Of a DNA stretch of 64,000 nt, positions 43,007 through 50,790 are shown one piece after another. The position numbers and the translations under genes were made by a program. Source of the stretch: JAJRTE01 sp964418585 (GTDB lineage Bacteria; Myxococcota_A; UBA796; JAJRTE01); NCBI GenBank assembly GCA_964418585.1, contig CAYQMG010000067.1:1-64000 (forward strand). The letters are read 5' to 3'. The notes beneath the pieces are model-generated. The model made no database searches. It was given only the letters and a program-made list of their open reading frames with translations, and was not told where the DNA came from. Positions within the stretch are counted from its first letter, which is position 1; every line of letters begins with the position of its first letter.

Positions 43007-43969
43007 ATGCGTATCCTACGGATGATCGTTCTGTCGGCCGCGCTGGGGGTGGTTTCCCCGGCGTTTGCAGGGGTCCGAGCCAGCAGTCACCTGGTGGTCT
43101 CCAGCAAGCCGGCGGGCACCTACGCGGCGGTCAACCTGGTCGATTCCAGGCTTGACACCGTCTGGATCGAGGGAAGCGACGGGGTGGGCGTGGGCGAATC
43201 GTTCACCCTGGATCTGCCTCGAGCCCGGGTTCAGAAAGTGCTCATTTTTCCCGGTCATGGCAAGGATGAGCGGATGTTCAAGAAATATGGGCGGTTGAAG
43301 GAGGTCTCCCTCTCCTTTTTCTCCACCGACGACACACGAACCTCCAGGCCGGTGAAGCAGCAAAACTTCGTCTTCGAGGACGCATTCAAAATGCAGGAGA
43401 TCCCGGTGGAGGACGTGCAGGTGGGAGAAGAACTTTTCGGCGGCCACCTGACCGTCACCATACGGAGCGTGTATCCTGGGAAGGACTACACCAAGGACAC
43501 GGCGGTGGCAGAGGTCAAGGTGGTTCTCGAGGAGTGGCCGGCGCAAAAGGAGGTCAAGGAGGTTTCCTCCACCTTGACCGGAACCAATGCCGACAGCCTC
43601 ATCGACGGCTCCCCTACCACGGCCTGGGTTGCAGGTTCGCCGGACCCCAACCAGTTCGTGGTGCTCAATGCCCCCGATTTCGGCCTCGCCGCCCTCATCA
43701 TCACGCTCCCACAGGACCGGGCAGGAAAACTTCTCAAGACCCACGCACGGCCCAGGACCATCAAGGTCGAGATCGACAACACTTCGGTGGAACACACGCT
43801 CAAGGATGCACCCGGTCCTCAGCGCATTGACCTCCCGGTCCGCTACGGCTACACCGGGTCCATGTTCGGCCTGCTCAAGATTACCATCGAAGATGTGTAT
43901 CCAGGAGCCAAGACCAACAACCCGGCCATCGGAGAGATCGAGTTGATGGCAACCAACTTCACGTTGTGA
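43007..43969 (+). CDS. Secreted protein with two discoidin-like (NADase-type glycan-binding) domains (320 aa)
   Basis: A signal peptide (MIVLSAALGVVSPAFAG) marks export. Two similar beta-sandwich units are visible. The first begins RASSHLVVSSKPAGTYAAVN and LVDSRLDTVWIEGSDGVGVG; the second begins STLTGTNADSLIDGSPTTAW. Each has the NLVDG..TTAW pattern of F5/8-type and NADase-type glycan-binding domains and ends with a strand pair before VYPGKDYTKDTAVAEVKV or VYPGAKTNNPAIGEIELM. Such domains bind carbohydrates or cell envelopes. Located in the periplasm or outside; the partner is unknown. Confidence 0.72.
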   Translation: MRILRMIVLSAALGVVSPAFAGVRASSHLVVSSKPAGTYAAVNLVDSRLDTVWIEGSDGVGVGESFTLDLPRARVQKVLIFPGHGKDERMFKKYGRLKEVSLSFFSTDDTRTSRPVKQQNFVFEDAFKMQEIPVEDVQVGEELFGGHLTVTIRSVYPGKDYTKDTAVAEVKVVLEEWPAQKEVKEVSSTLTGTNADSLIDGSPTTAWVAGSPDPNQFVVLNAPDFGLAALIITLPQDRAGKLLKTHARPRTIKVEIDNTSVEHTLKDAPGPQRIDLPVRYGYTGSMFGLLKITIEDVYPGAKTNNPAIGEIELMATNFTL

Positions 43970-44080
43970 CGGGGCATTCTTGCTATTGTGTGACGCAACG
44001 GCTCGTTTGGAAGAACCGAATACAGCCGCCGGAATGTTCGTTCGCGGACCCGGGCGGCCGCGGGCGTTGGATCTCGAGCC

Positions 44081-44109
44081 TTGACGGCCTGAAGCAGGCG
44101 CGATAGGCT
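44081..44109 (+). promoter_or_regulatory. Candidate sigma-70 promoter of the SRPBCC gene
   Basis: TTGACG (44081-44086), 17 nt, TAGGCT (44104-44109). The spacer contains the inverted repeat GCCTG-aag-CAGGC. The start would be about 135 nt before the ATG at 44252. Confidence 0.45.
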
Positions 44110-44251
44110 GGCTTCGTCCCTTTGGGGTGAGGCGGGGGCCGGAGGACCCGGGCGGCTGCCTCACCTTCCCGTGGCGAGTGGCTGTGCGACAACGGGCGCT
44201 CGAGCAGGCATGGACGGGACCGGGCGTCGCCTGAATTTTCGAGGAGAAACC

Positions 44252-44770
44252 ATGTACATCGAAAGTGAAGACCATCTGGATCGGAGTGCGGACGAGGTGT
44301 ATCCTCTCGTTCGCGATGAGCTTCCGAAGCTACTGCCGTACCTCCCCGACGTGGAGGCGCTGGAGCAGCTTTCTTACGAGCGTGTGTCTGACACGCGGGT
44401 AAAAATTGTGAACCGATGGAAGGCGAAGGCCAAGATTCCCAAGGCAGCGGCCAAGTTTCTTCCGCCGGACATCTTTACGTGGACCGATCATGCCGAGTGG
44501 AAAGACGACGAGTACAGCGTGGACTATCGTCTGGAGGGATTCGGGTACGAGGTGAAGGGTCGGAATTCCTTCAAGCCGGACAACGGCGGCACCCGTTTGA
44601 AGGTGACCGCCGAGATCACCGTGTACCCGGAAAAATTCAAGATTCCGAGGTTCCTGTTCGACAAGGTCTTCCCCCTTGTGGAAGGGGTGGTGAAAAAGGC
44701 CCTTCAGCCCAACCTGACCGCGCTTGCTCGAGGCCTCAAGGATTACTACGCCGACCAGAAAGCCGGGTAG
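44252..44770 (+). CDS. SRPBCC/START-like lipid-binding-fold protein (172 aa)
   Basis: ATG 44252 with GAGGAG 6 nt upstream. The helix-grip pattern of the SRPBCC superfamily is visible: an opening strand and helix (MYIESEDHLDRSADEVYPLV), a run of strands (RVKIVNRWKAKAKIP, DEYSVDYRLEGFGYEVKGR, GTRLKVTAEITVYP) and a long C-terminal helix (VEGVVKKALQPNLTALARGL). It may be DUF2505-like. No signal peptide. These proteins bind hydrophobic ligands; the function here is unknown. Confidence 0.65.
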   Translation: MYIESEDHLDRSADEVYPLVRDELPKLLPYLPDVEALEQLSYERVSDTRVKIVNRWKAKAKIPKAAAKFLPPDIFTWTDHAEWKDDEYSVDYRLEGFGYEVKGRNSFKPDNGGTRLKVTAEITVYPEKFKIPRFLFDKVFPLVEGVVKKALQPNLTALARGLKDYYADQKAG

Positions 44771-44798
44771 GCAAACCTGGGGAGCGATTCGACGCCCC

Positions 44799-45497
44799 TC
44801 ATGGCGTTGTCGGGCCCAGCACCTTGGCCGGGAACACCACCGTCACCGACGCTCCCTGGTCGTCTGAGGCGACCATGGTAACCTTGTAGAGACCGGGCTT
44901 GTCCGAAGCGGACGGGGTCCACCGAATGGTGCCGTCCGGATCGATGTGCATGCTGGGCGGTGCGTTTTCGAGCCGGAACGTGATCGGGTCGCCGTCCGGA
45001 TCCTCCACCTTCATGCGGTAGCCGTCGATGGACATGCCAGGACTGAGCCGCTCGAGAAGTTCTGGCGGGGAGTTCCGCACCGTGATGGTCTCCGATCGGA
45101 ACGGATCCCCCTCGTTCCCTCGAGGGTCGTGGGGGACCACCTCGACCTGGACCGTGTCGCCGTGGCGGGCCTCTCCTGCCGGGAGCACTTCGGAGATCTG
45201 GCCCAGGAGTTGGCGGCCGTTGACAAACCAGCGGTAAGTGAACGTGACGTAGTCTCCGTCCGGATCTCGAGCCTCCGGGACCGCCCGGATTTCATCACGT
45301 ACCGTGGGCTGCCCCGGCTTCAGAGTGACCTTGGTGACTCGAGGCGCGGTGTTTTCCACCTCCTCCGCGGCCTGCTGCGGGGTGGGGGTCGCCTCAGGGG
45401 TTGGTGTGGTTTCGACCGGGGTGTTCGACCGGCAAGCCGTGCCGGTTTCGAGGATGCACAGTGCGGTCACCACAGTCCACAGCAAGGGAGTACGCAT
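44799..45497 (-). CDS. Lipoprotein with Ig-like (cadherin/dystroglycan-type) repeats (232 aa)
   Basis: The signal sequence ends at about residue 22 in ILETGTAC, a poor but usable lipobox. After a Pro/Thr-rich spacer there are two Ig-like units with the motif DPDGD: ARDPDGDYVTFTYRWFVNG and VEDPDGDPITFRLENAPP, the latter followed by DPDGTIRWTPSASDKPGLYK. These calcium-binding folds are common in extracellular deltaproteobacterial proteins. AAAGGAA lies before the ATG. The 3' end converges with the SRPBCC gene, 28 nt apart. Probably on the cell surface or periplasmic; a structural or binding role is inferred. Confidence 0.8.
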   Translation of the reverse strand: MRTPLLWTVVTALCILETGTACRSNTPVETTPTPEATPTPQQAAEEVENTAPRVTKVTLKPGQPTVRDEIRAVPEARDPDGDYVTFTYRWFVNGRQLLGQISEVLPAGEARHGDTVQVEVVPHDPRGNEGDPFRSETITVRNSPPELLERLSPGMSIDGYRMKVEDPDGDPITFRLENAPPSMHIDPDGTIRWTPSASDKPGLYKVTMVASDDQGASVTVVFPAKVLGPTTP

Positions 45498-45622
45498 GGT
45501 CTGGTTCCTTTCGAGCCATCGCCTACCGCCACCCGGGGTGGCCCCCGGCGTTCCGATACCTGGCCAGTGGCGCTGTCCGTGGCGTCCCAGTCCTCAGGTT
45601 CGGACGAGCCTTGTCCCGGGTC

Positions 45623-45651
45623 ATGATACTCCTGGGGCGGGCCTGACGCAA
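45623..45651 (-). promoter_or_regulatory. Candidate promoter of the Ig-like lipoprotein gene
   Basis: On the minus strand TTGCGT (45651-45646), 17 nt, TATCAT (45628-45623), about 120 nt before the ATG at 45497. The -10 is good, the -35 half-matched. Confidence 0.4.
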
Positions 45652-45724
45652 CCCCGAGGGGTACGATGTTGCCGCGTCCACCGGGGCGGAGCAGCCCGAA
45701 TGTGTCGGTAACGTCGCGGTTTGG

Positions 45725-45753
45725 CTGGCAGGGCGGTTTCCCTGTGGTATACT
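45725..45753 (+). promoter_or_regulatory. Sigma-70 type promoter of the HEAT-cyclophilin lipoprotein gene
   Basis: CTGGCA (45725-45730), 17 nt, TATACT (45748-45753). The start would be near 45760, about 20 nt before the ATG at 45782; AGGAGGA follows in the leader. Confidence 0.55.
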
Positions 45754-45781
45754 ACACGGGCACGAAAGCGTAGGAGGAACC

Positions 45782-47899
45782 ATGTGGAACACGTGCTTCG
45801 CTGGAAGCCGGGTCAGGCCGGGGCGAACGTGTTGTCGCCGGGGTTGGACATTGGCGCAGCGGTTGATGCTCCTGTGGGTGGTCGGGACGGTGGCGAGTGC
45901 CTGTGCCCCCCCGCCTCCGGTGGCCCCACCGCGCCCTGCCTACTTGCCGCCCGAGGAGTTGACCCAGCCTCTCCTGGAGATCGCCGAGATCGAGGACTCG
46001 AGAGCTCCGGTGGATGACACGCTGGCGGCCTATGCGAAGCACCCATCTCCGCGGATTCGTGCACGAACCGCCTTGGCCCTGGCGCGATTGGAGGACCCGG
46101 AAGGACTCCCGTTGCTGCAGACCCTGGTTGAGGACGACGCTGCGGAAGTTCGGGAGAACGCCTACTTCGCCCTGGGCCAACTCATGGGACCGGGCCGCAC
46201 TTCCCGCGTTGCGCCTCGAGCGGAGGCCATTTTGATCGAGCGATACGGGGCGGAGAGCGAGCCGGAGTTGAAGATGCGGATCCTGGAGGCCCTGGGCAAG
46301 GTGGGGGGGGAGGCGTCGCGGGCCACCTTGCTGGCCGGTCTGGGCGATGACGACCCAGGGGTCCGCGGCCGGGCCGCCGTGGCAGTGGCGATTCAGGCGT
46401 ATCGCGGCCTGGCCAACCACGCAGATGGCGAGGTGGTGGAAGCGCTGACCAGGTTGTTCCAGGATCCGGCGCCCGATGTGCGCTGGCGTGGGGTCTATGC
46501 GTTTGTACGGTTGACCGTACCCGAGGGGCTCAGGCCCATCGTGCGAGACGCCATAACCCCTCTCCTGGACGATCCGGATGTGACGGTGCGGGCGATGGCC
46601 GCTCGGGCCCTGGGCAAGGTCGGGGACTCGAGTACCATCGATGCGCTGGCCCAGGCCATGGCCCAGGACGCCTGGCGTGTCCGGGTCAACTGTCTTCGGG
46701 CAGCGGCAAGTATCAATCAGCCCAGTGCGCTTGCGCTGATCCAGGTGGGGCTCGAGGACACCCATTATCTGGTGAGGCAGCAGGCGATTACGTCGCTGGG
46801 TATCCTGGGCGTCCGGGAGGGGGCCGAGTTGTTGGAGCCGTACCTGACCGATCCGTCCACGGATCCGGGGTTGCAAGCGGAGGCCGTGTTGGCGCTTGGT
46901 CGGATCCTCGGTCCCGATGCCATCGAAGCGCTCGAGTACCATCTCAGGTCTCAGCATCACTGGGTTCGGATCGCTGCGGTCACCTCGCTGGGGCAGATGA
47001 ACGATCCCAGGGCCCAGGCTGTGCTTGCAGAAATGGCGCCCACTGAGGATGATCCGCGTGTGATGGCGGCCTTGGCCGACGCCATCGGGCAGAACCCGGG
47101 CGAAGGGGCGGAAGAGGCCCTGATCACCCTGATGCGCCGGGGAGATGCCGCCGTTGTGACGGTCACCGCCAAGTTGGCGGGTGTGCTGCACATCACCGCC
47201 GCGTTGCCGGCATTGGTGGAAGCATACCGGCGTCAATCTCCGGTGAGGGACTGGGAATCCCGGGAAGCCATTGTGACCGCAATCGGAGACCTTGGCCTGC
47301 GCGACGATCGCGCCCGCGACATCCTGCTGGAAGCGGTGGCAGACACGGACAATCGTGTCGCCGAAGCGGCTGCTGCAGCTTACAAGAAGACGTTCCACCA
47401 GGATGCGCCGCCACGAGAGCCTGTCCCTCGACGGCTCTCCATGAGCTATTTCGAAACCCGCAGGTACAAGCGGGCCATCCTGGAGACGGAAAAGGGGACC
47501 ATTGTCCTCGCCCTTTTCCCGGAACAGGCCCCGCTGACCGTGGCCAACTTCATCCGGTTGGCCCGGCAGGGCTTTTTCAACGGCTTGACGTTCCACCGCG
47601 TCGTGCCGAACTTTGTCGTACAGACCGGGTGTCCTCGAGGCGATGGCTGGGGCGGCCCCGGCTACACGATCCGGTGCGAGGTCAACACGATTCCTTACGA
47701 ACGGGGAACCGTGGGCATGGCGCTTTCCGGCCGTGATACCGGCGGAAGTCAGTTCTTCATCACCCATTCGCCGGAACCTCATCTGGATGGCACCTATACC
47801 GTGTTCGGAAGGGTCATCGAAGGCATGGAGGTGGTCGATCAGCTTGTTCGCGGAGACCTCATCCATGTCATTCGGGTGCCGGAGGAAAAGGAAGAATAG
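45782..47899 (+). CDS. HEAT-repeat lipoprotein fused to a cyclophilin-type peptidyl-prolyl isomerase (705 aa)
   Basis: A long basic n-region leads to a membrane segment and lipobox VVGTVASAC (Cys41). Residues about 65-540 are HEAT/PBS-lyase-like repeats (VRENAYFALGQLMGPG, VRGRAAVAVAIQAYRG, VRAMAARALGKVGDSS, LQAEAVLALGRILGPD). From about 560 to 700 comes a complete cyclophilin: ILETEKGTIVLALFPEQAPL, the catalytic Arg in LTFHRVVPNFVVQTG, GTVGMALSGRDTGGSQFFIT and LDGTYTVFGRVIEG. PPIases speed proline isomerisation during folding; here the enzyme would work in the periplasm on outer-membrane or secreted proteins held by the HEAT solenoid (inference). The fusion is unusual. Confidence 0.9.
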   Translation: MWNTCFAGSRVRPGRTCCRRGWTLAQRLMLLWVVGTVASACAPPPPVAPPRPAYLPPEELTQPLLEIAEIEDSRAPVDDTLAAYAKHPSPRIRARTALALARLEDPEGLPLLQTLVEDDAAEVRENAYFALGQLMGPGRTSRVAPRAEAILIERYGAESEPELKMRILEALGKVGGEASRATLLAGLGDDDPGVRGRAAVAVAIQAYRGLANHADGEVVEALTRLFQDPAPDVRWRGVYAFVRLTVPEGLRPIVRDAITPLLDDPDVTVRAMAARALGKVGDSSTIDALAQAMAQDAWRVRVNCLRAAASINQPSALALIQVGLEDTHYLVRQQAITSLGILGVREGAELLEPYLTDPSTDPGLQAEAVLALGRILGPDAIEALEYHLRSQHHWVRIAAVTSLGQMNDPRAQAVLAEMAPTEDDPRVMAALADAIGQNPGEGAEEALITLMRRGDAAVVTVTAKLAGVLHITAALPALVEAYRRQSPVRDWESREAIVTAIGDLGLRDDRARDILLEAVADTDNRVAEAAAAAYKKTFHQDAPPREPVPRRLSMSYFETRRYKRAILETEKGTIVLALFPEQAPLTVANFIRLARQGFFNGLTFHRVVPNFVVQTGCPRGDGWGGPGYTIRCEVNTIPYERGTVGMALSGRDTGGSQFFITHSPEPHLDGTYTVFGRVIEGMEVVDQLVRGDLIHVIRVPEEKEE

Positions 47900-47939
47900 C
47901 CTCGGCCAACCCCTTCCACTACAAGGAGTTGCATAGACC

Positions 47940-48383
47940 ATGAACATCAAGATTCACGCACGCCAGATGGAATTGAGCGATTCACTCCGCGACTATGCCG
48001 AGCGTCACATTGCGGATCAGTTGACCACGATCTACAAGGGGCAGGCCGCCACGCTCGACATCGAATTCTCCGAAGCCGTGGGCGGGCGTGAACGAATCTG
48101 CAAGGTGACCGTATTCATTCCCAAGGGGAAAACCATCGTGGCCTCGGCCCAGGATGCCAACGTGTTCGCCGCCGTGGACATCTGCGCGGACAAGATCAGC
48201 CGCGGTCTGCGCCACTACAAGGAAAAGCGTCAGGACGCCGTTCGGCAGGGGCCGAGGCCATCGGACAGTCTGGTGTCGCAGGCCCCGGTGGGCGACGAGT
48301 ACGAGGAGGACGAGCACGACTTTCACGACGCCCACGACGAGCCGACGGTCCCGGACTCGAATTCCGATCGCCCGTCGGTTTGA
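47940..48383 (+). CDS. hpf: Ribosome hibernation promoting factor (HPF/RaiA family, 147 aa)
   Basis: Residues 1-100 are the HPF/YfiA fold: MNIKIHARQMELSDSLRDYA, DIEFSEAVGGRERICKVTVF, VASAQDANVFAAVDICADKI. The C-terminal 40 residues are an acidic tail (EYEEDEHDFHDAHDE) and lack the dimerising domain of long HPF, so it is a short form. It binds the 30S decoding region and stabilises idle ribosomes in stationary phase. It sits 40 nt after the cyclophilin gene with AAGGAG about 11 nt upstream. In many proteobacteria hpf lies near rpoN and lptB, not here. Confidence 0.9.
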   Translation: MNIKIHARQMELSDSLRDYAERHIADQLTTIYKGQAATLDIEFSEAVGGRERICKVTVFIPKGKTIVASAQDANVFAAVDICADKISRGLRHYKEKRQDAVRQGPRPSDSLVSQAPVGDEYEEDEHDFHDAHDEPTVPDSNSDRPSV

Positions 48384-48428
48384 TCGGACCTGTGTCCTTC
48401 GGACCCTCTCCGGGATGAGGAGAAGGGC

Positions 48429-49523
48429 ATGGAGCATCAGGCCGGCCCCCCGGATTCGGCTCCCTCGGCGCCCACCCCCAAGCTGGCTCGCTCCCCTGCT
48501 CGCCGACGGCGGAATATGGTTGGGCCTCGAGTCTCCATCCTGCTCCCGGTGTTCAATGCTTCGGAAACCATTGAAGCGTGCCTGAGAAGTATTCTTCGGC
48601 AGACAGAGTCCAACTTCGAGTGCGTGCTGGTAGATGACGGGTCGACCGATGACACCCTCGAGCGGGTATCGGACGTGGTGGGGGACGACGCCCGGTTCGT
48701 GGTCCATTCCATCTCCCATCAGGGGATCGTCGCCGCCCTCAACGCCGGGCTGCGATTCTGCCGGGCACCGCTGATCGCGCGGATGGACGCAGACGACCTC
48801 ATGCACCGGGCGCGCCTGGCCCTCCAGGCCCGGTTTCTTCATCAATTTCCCTGGCTCAGCGCGGTCGGATCTCACGTGCGCCTGTTTCCTCGAGCGACCT
48901 TGGGCCACGGGTACCGAGCTTACGAACGCTGGCTGAACACCATGGGGTCCGATGCAGACATTCGGCGCGAGGCGTTTGTCGAGTGTCCCATCGCGCATCC
49001 CACGTTGATGATTCGACGCCCGGTGTTGGCAGCCGTGTCGTACCGCGACCTGGGATGGCCCGAGGATTATGACCTGGTGCTCCGGCTCCTTGCTTCCGGT
49101 CATCGGATCGGGGTCGTGCCGAAGCGGCTGCTGAGCTGGCGAAACGGGACGCAGCGGCTTTCCAGGACCGCGTCGGCTTACCGGATTGCGCGCTTCGTCG
49201 CCTGCAAGGCCGCATTCCTTGCCGACGGATTGCTTGACGGTCGGGACCAGTACGTGCTCTGGGGCTACGGACCCACCGGTCGTGCCATGTTTCGCGCACT
49301 GGCCAGGCTGGGCAAGCGCCCGGTCATGATCGTGGAAGTGAATCCCCGCAAGGTGGGACAGGTCATCCAGGGCGCTCGAGTCGTGGCGCCTGAAGCCCTC
49401 CCCTCCCCGGGCGCCTTCCCGGTCGTCGTCGCAGTGGCCGGGGCCGGCCCCCGTGCCATCATCCGCCATCACCTGGATCGAGCCGGTTACCAGGAACTCG
49501 AGCACTTCGTGTGTACCGCCTAG
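48429..49523 (+). CDS. Family 2 glycosyltransferase with C-terminal Rossmann-like domain (364 aa)
   Basis: GAGGAGAAGG directly upstream supports ATG 48429; an in-frame ATG at 48516 begins nearer the conserved part. The GT-A domain is typical: VSILLPVFNASETIEACLRS, CVLVDDGSTDDT, and the metal-binding DxD in APLIARMDADDL. About 100 C-terminal residues form a separate unit with a dinucleotide-type glycine motif (VLWGYGPTGRAMFRALARLG) and VVVAVAGAGPRAIIRHHL, like the N-terminal domain of PglD-type proteins. It transfers a sugar from a nucleotide donor to an unknown acceptor, probably glycan or protein. No membrane segments. Confidence 0.85.
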   Translation: MEHQAGPPDSAPSAPTPKLARSPARRRRNMVGPRVSILLPVFNASETIEACLRSILRQTESNFECVLVDDGSTDDTLERVSDVVGDDARFVVHSISHQGIVAALNAGLRFCRAPLIARMDADDLMHRARLALQARFLHQFPWLSAVGSHVRLFPRATLGHGYRAYERWLNTMGSDADIRREAFVECPIAHPTLMIRRPVLAAVSYRDLGWPEDYDLVLRLLASGHRIGVVPKRLLSWRNGTQRLSRTASAYRIARFVACKAAFLADGLLDGRDQYVLWGYGPTGRAMFRALARLGKRPVMIVEVNPRKVGQVIQGARVVAPEALPSPGAFPVVVAVAGAGPRAIIRHHLDRAGYQELEHFVCTA

Positions 49524-49683
49524 CTCGTCTGTCACAAGCCCCGCCTTGCGTGCCATCTTTCTCACGTATCAAACGCACGATCGTCGAGACCCGTTGACGG
49601 ACAAGCCCACGTGCCGGTACAGTCGAGTTCGAGAACGCCATGCCATCCGGTGGGGTCCGGGGCAGCCGACGAGGAGGGAATTC

Positions 49684-50661
49684 ATGGGCAGCTCGACCAG
49701 GCAGCGGGCTTTCTGGATGCTGTACGGAATGTTCTTTTTCGCGGCCGCGCTTGCTGTCTATTGCAACTATGTTTTCATCTATCACACGAACAACGTGACC
49801 GGTACCGCGTTCGTGGAGGCCTCGGCACGCATGCAGGCCGAAACCCTCGCCGGCACCCGAACCTTTCCCTACCAGTGGCGGATTCTGGGATCCTACCTGG
49901 TGCACTGGGGGGCCCTGGCCACCGGCCTCGGAATCCATACCGTGGACCCAATTCTCAAGACCTTTTTCCTGTTCCTCTCCACCCTGCCCCTCTTTCACTA
50001 CGCCAGAACCCAGGTGCGCGACATGGCTGCGGCAGGAATCGTCTTCCTCTATCTTCTCCTGGTCGTCGTCGGGTTGGCCGAGGAGTACTCCATCTACAAC
50101 CTGAACGACATCATCCTCTGGGCCGGGTGGCATGCCTGCGTCCTCGCCGCGTTTCATCGGCGGTACTACCTGGTGGCCGCCGCCGTGCTCGTGGTCACCC
50201 TGGCACGGGAAGTCACCGTGCTCGCCTGCCTGCTGGTAGGTCTCGAGTTTCTGCGCACCCGCAAGGGGTTGGTTCCCACGATGGTGGTGGGGTTCTCGTT
50301 CCTCGTCCCGTGGGGCTTTGTCCACTGGCTCTACCCTGCGCCGGCGTCGGAACTGGCCTGGTGGCACAATTTTCACAGCAATGTGCCGATTCTACATCCG
50401 GATGTGGAGCACATCTACAAGGCGGTACGGAAGGCGTTCAAGGTGGCGGTCTTTTTCAACGTTGCCTGGGTGTTGGGCATTCGAGGGCTGCTCAGGAGCA
50501 AGAACCCGTTCATGCTCGAACTCTTTCTGGTATTGTGTTTCTATGTACTGGTGCTCTACGTCACGGTTGATGTTCGGGAACTTCGTCAGTTCGTGCCGTT
50601 GGCCATCGTGTTGTTGCCTCCGGCGTTCAAGGAACTTGAGGCGCGGCTGGAGCCAGGCTGA
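49684..50661 (+). CDS. Multi-pass membrane protein of unknown function (325 aa)
   Basis: ATG 49684 is fixed by GAGGAGGG six bases upstream; the open frame begins earlier but that part is shadow sequence. Six to nine hydrophobic helices are visible (MLYGMFFFAAALAVYCNYVF, FLYLLLVVVGLA, LVAAAVLVVTLAREVTVLA, VPTMVVGFSFLVPWGFV, LFLVLCFYVLVLYVTV). No family was recognised. It follows a glycosyltransferase gene and has short loops with Arg/Asp such as GTRTFPYQWRILGSYLVHW, so it might be a GT-C-type enzyme or a polymer-handling membrane protein; this is weak inference. Confidence 0.65.
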   Translation: MGSSTRQRAFWMLYGMFFFAAALAVYCNYVFIYHTNNVTGTAFVEASARMQAETLAGTRTFPYQWRILGSYLVHWGALATGLGIHTVDPILKTFFLFLSTLPLFHYARTQVRDMAAAGIVFLYLLLVVVGLAEEYSIYNLNDIILWAGWHACVLAAFHRRYYLVAAAVLVVTLAREVTVLACLLVGLEFLRTRKGLVPTMVVGFSFLVPWGFVHWLYPAPASELAWWHNFHSNVPILHPDVEHIYKAVRKAFKVAVFFNVAWVLGIRGLLRSKNPFMLELFLVLCFYVLVLYVTVDVRELRQFVPLAIVLLPPAFKELEARLEPG

Positions 50662-50714
50662 GACGGCGGTGAACTCGGGGAACGTTGCCGGGTCGTGAGC
50701 GACACCTGTTGATC

Positions 50715-50744
50715 TTGACAGGGCACCGTTGGAAAAGTTATCAG
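50715..50744 (+). promoter_or_regulatory. Sigma-70 type promoter of the kinase-like gene
   Basis: Perfect TTGACA (50715-50720), 18 nt spacer, TATCAG (50739-50744); TTATCA at 17 nt is the alternative. The start is expected near 50751, about 40 nt before the ATG at 50791. Confidence 0.6.
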
Positions 50745-50790
50745 TAGCTATCGACCGCGGAAGCCTTCACCACCTGGCACGACGGGCACC

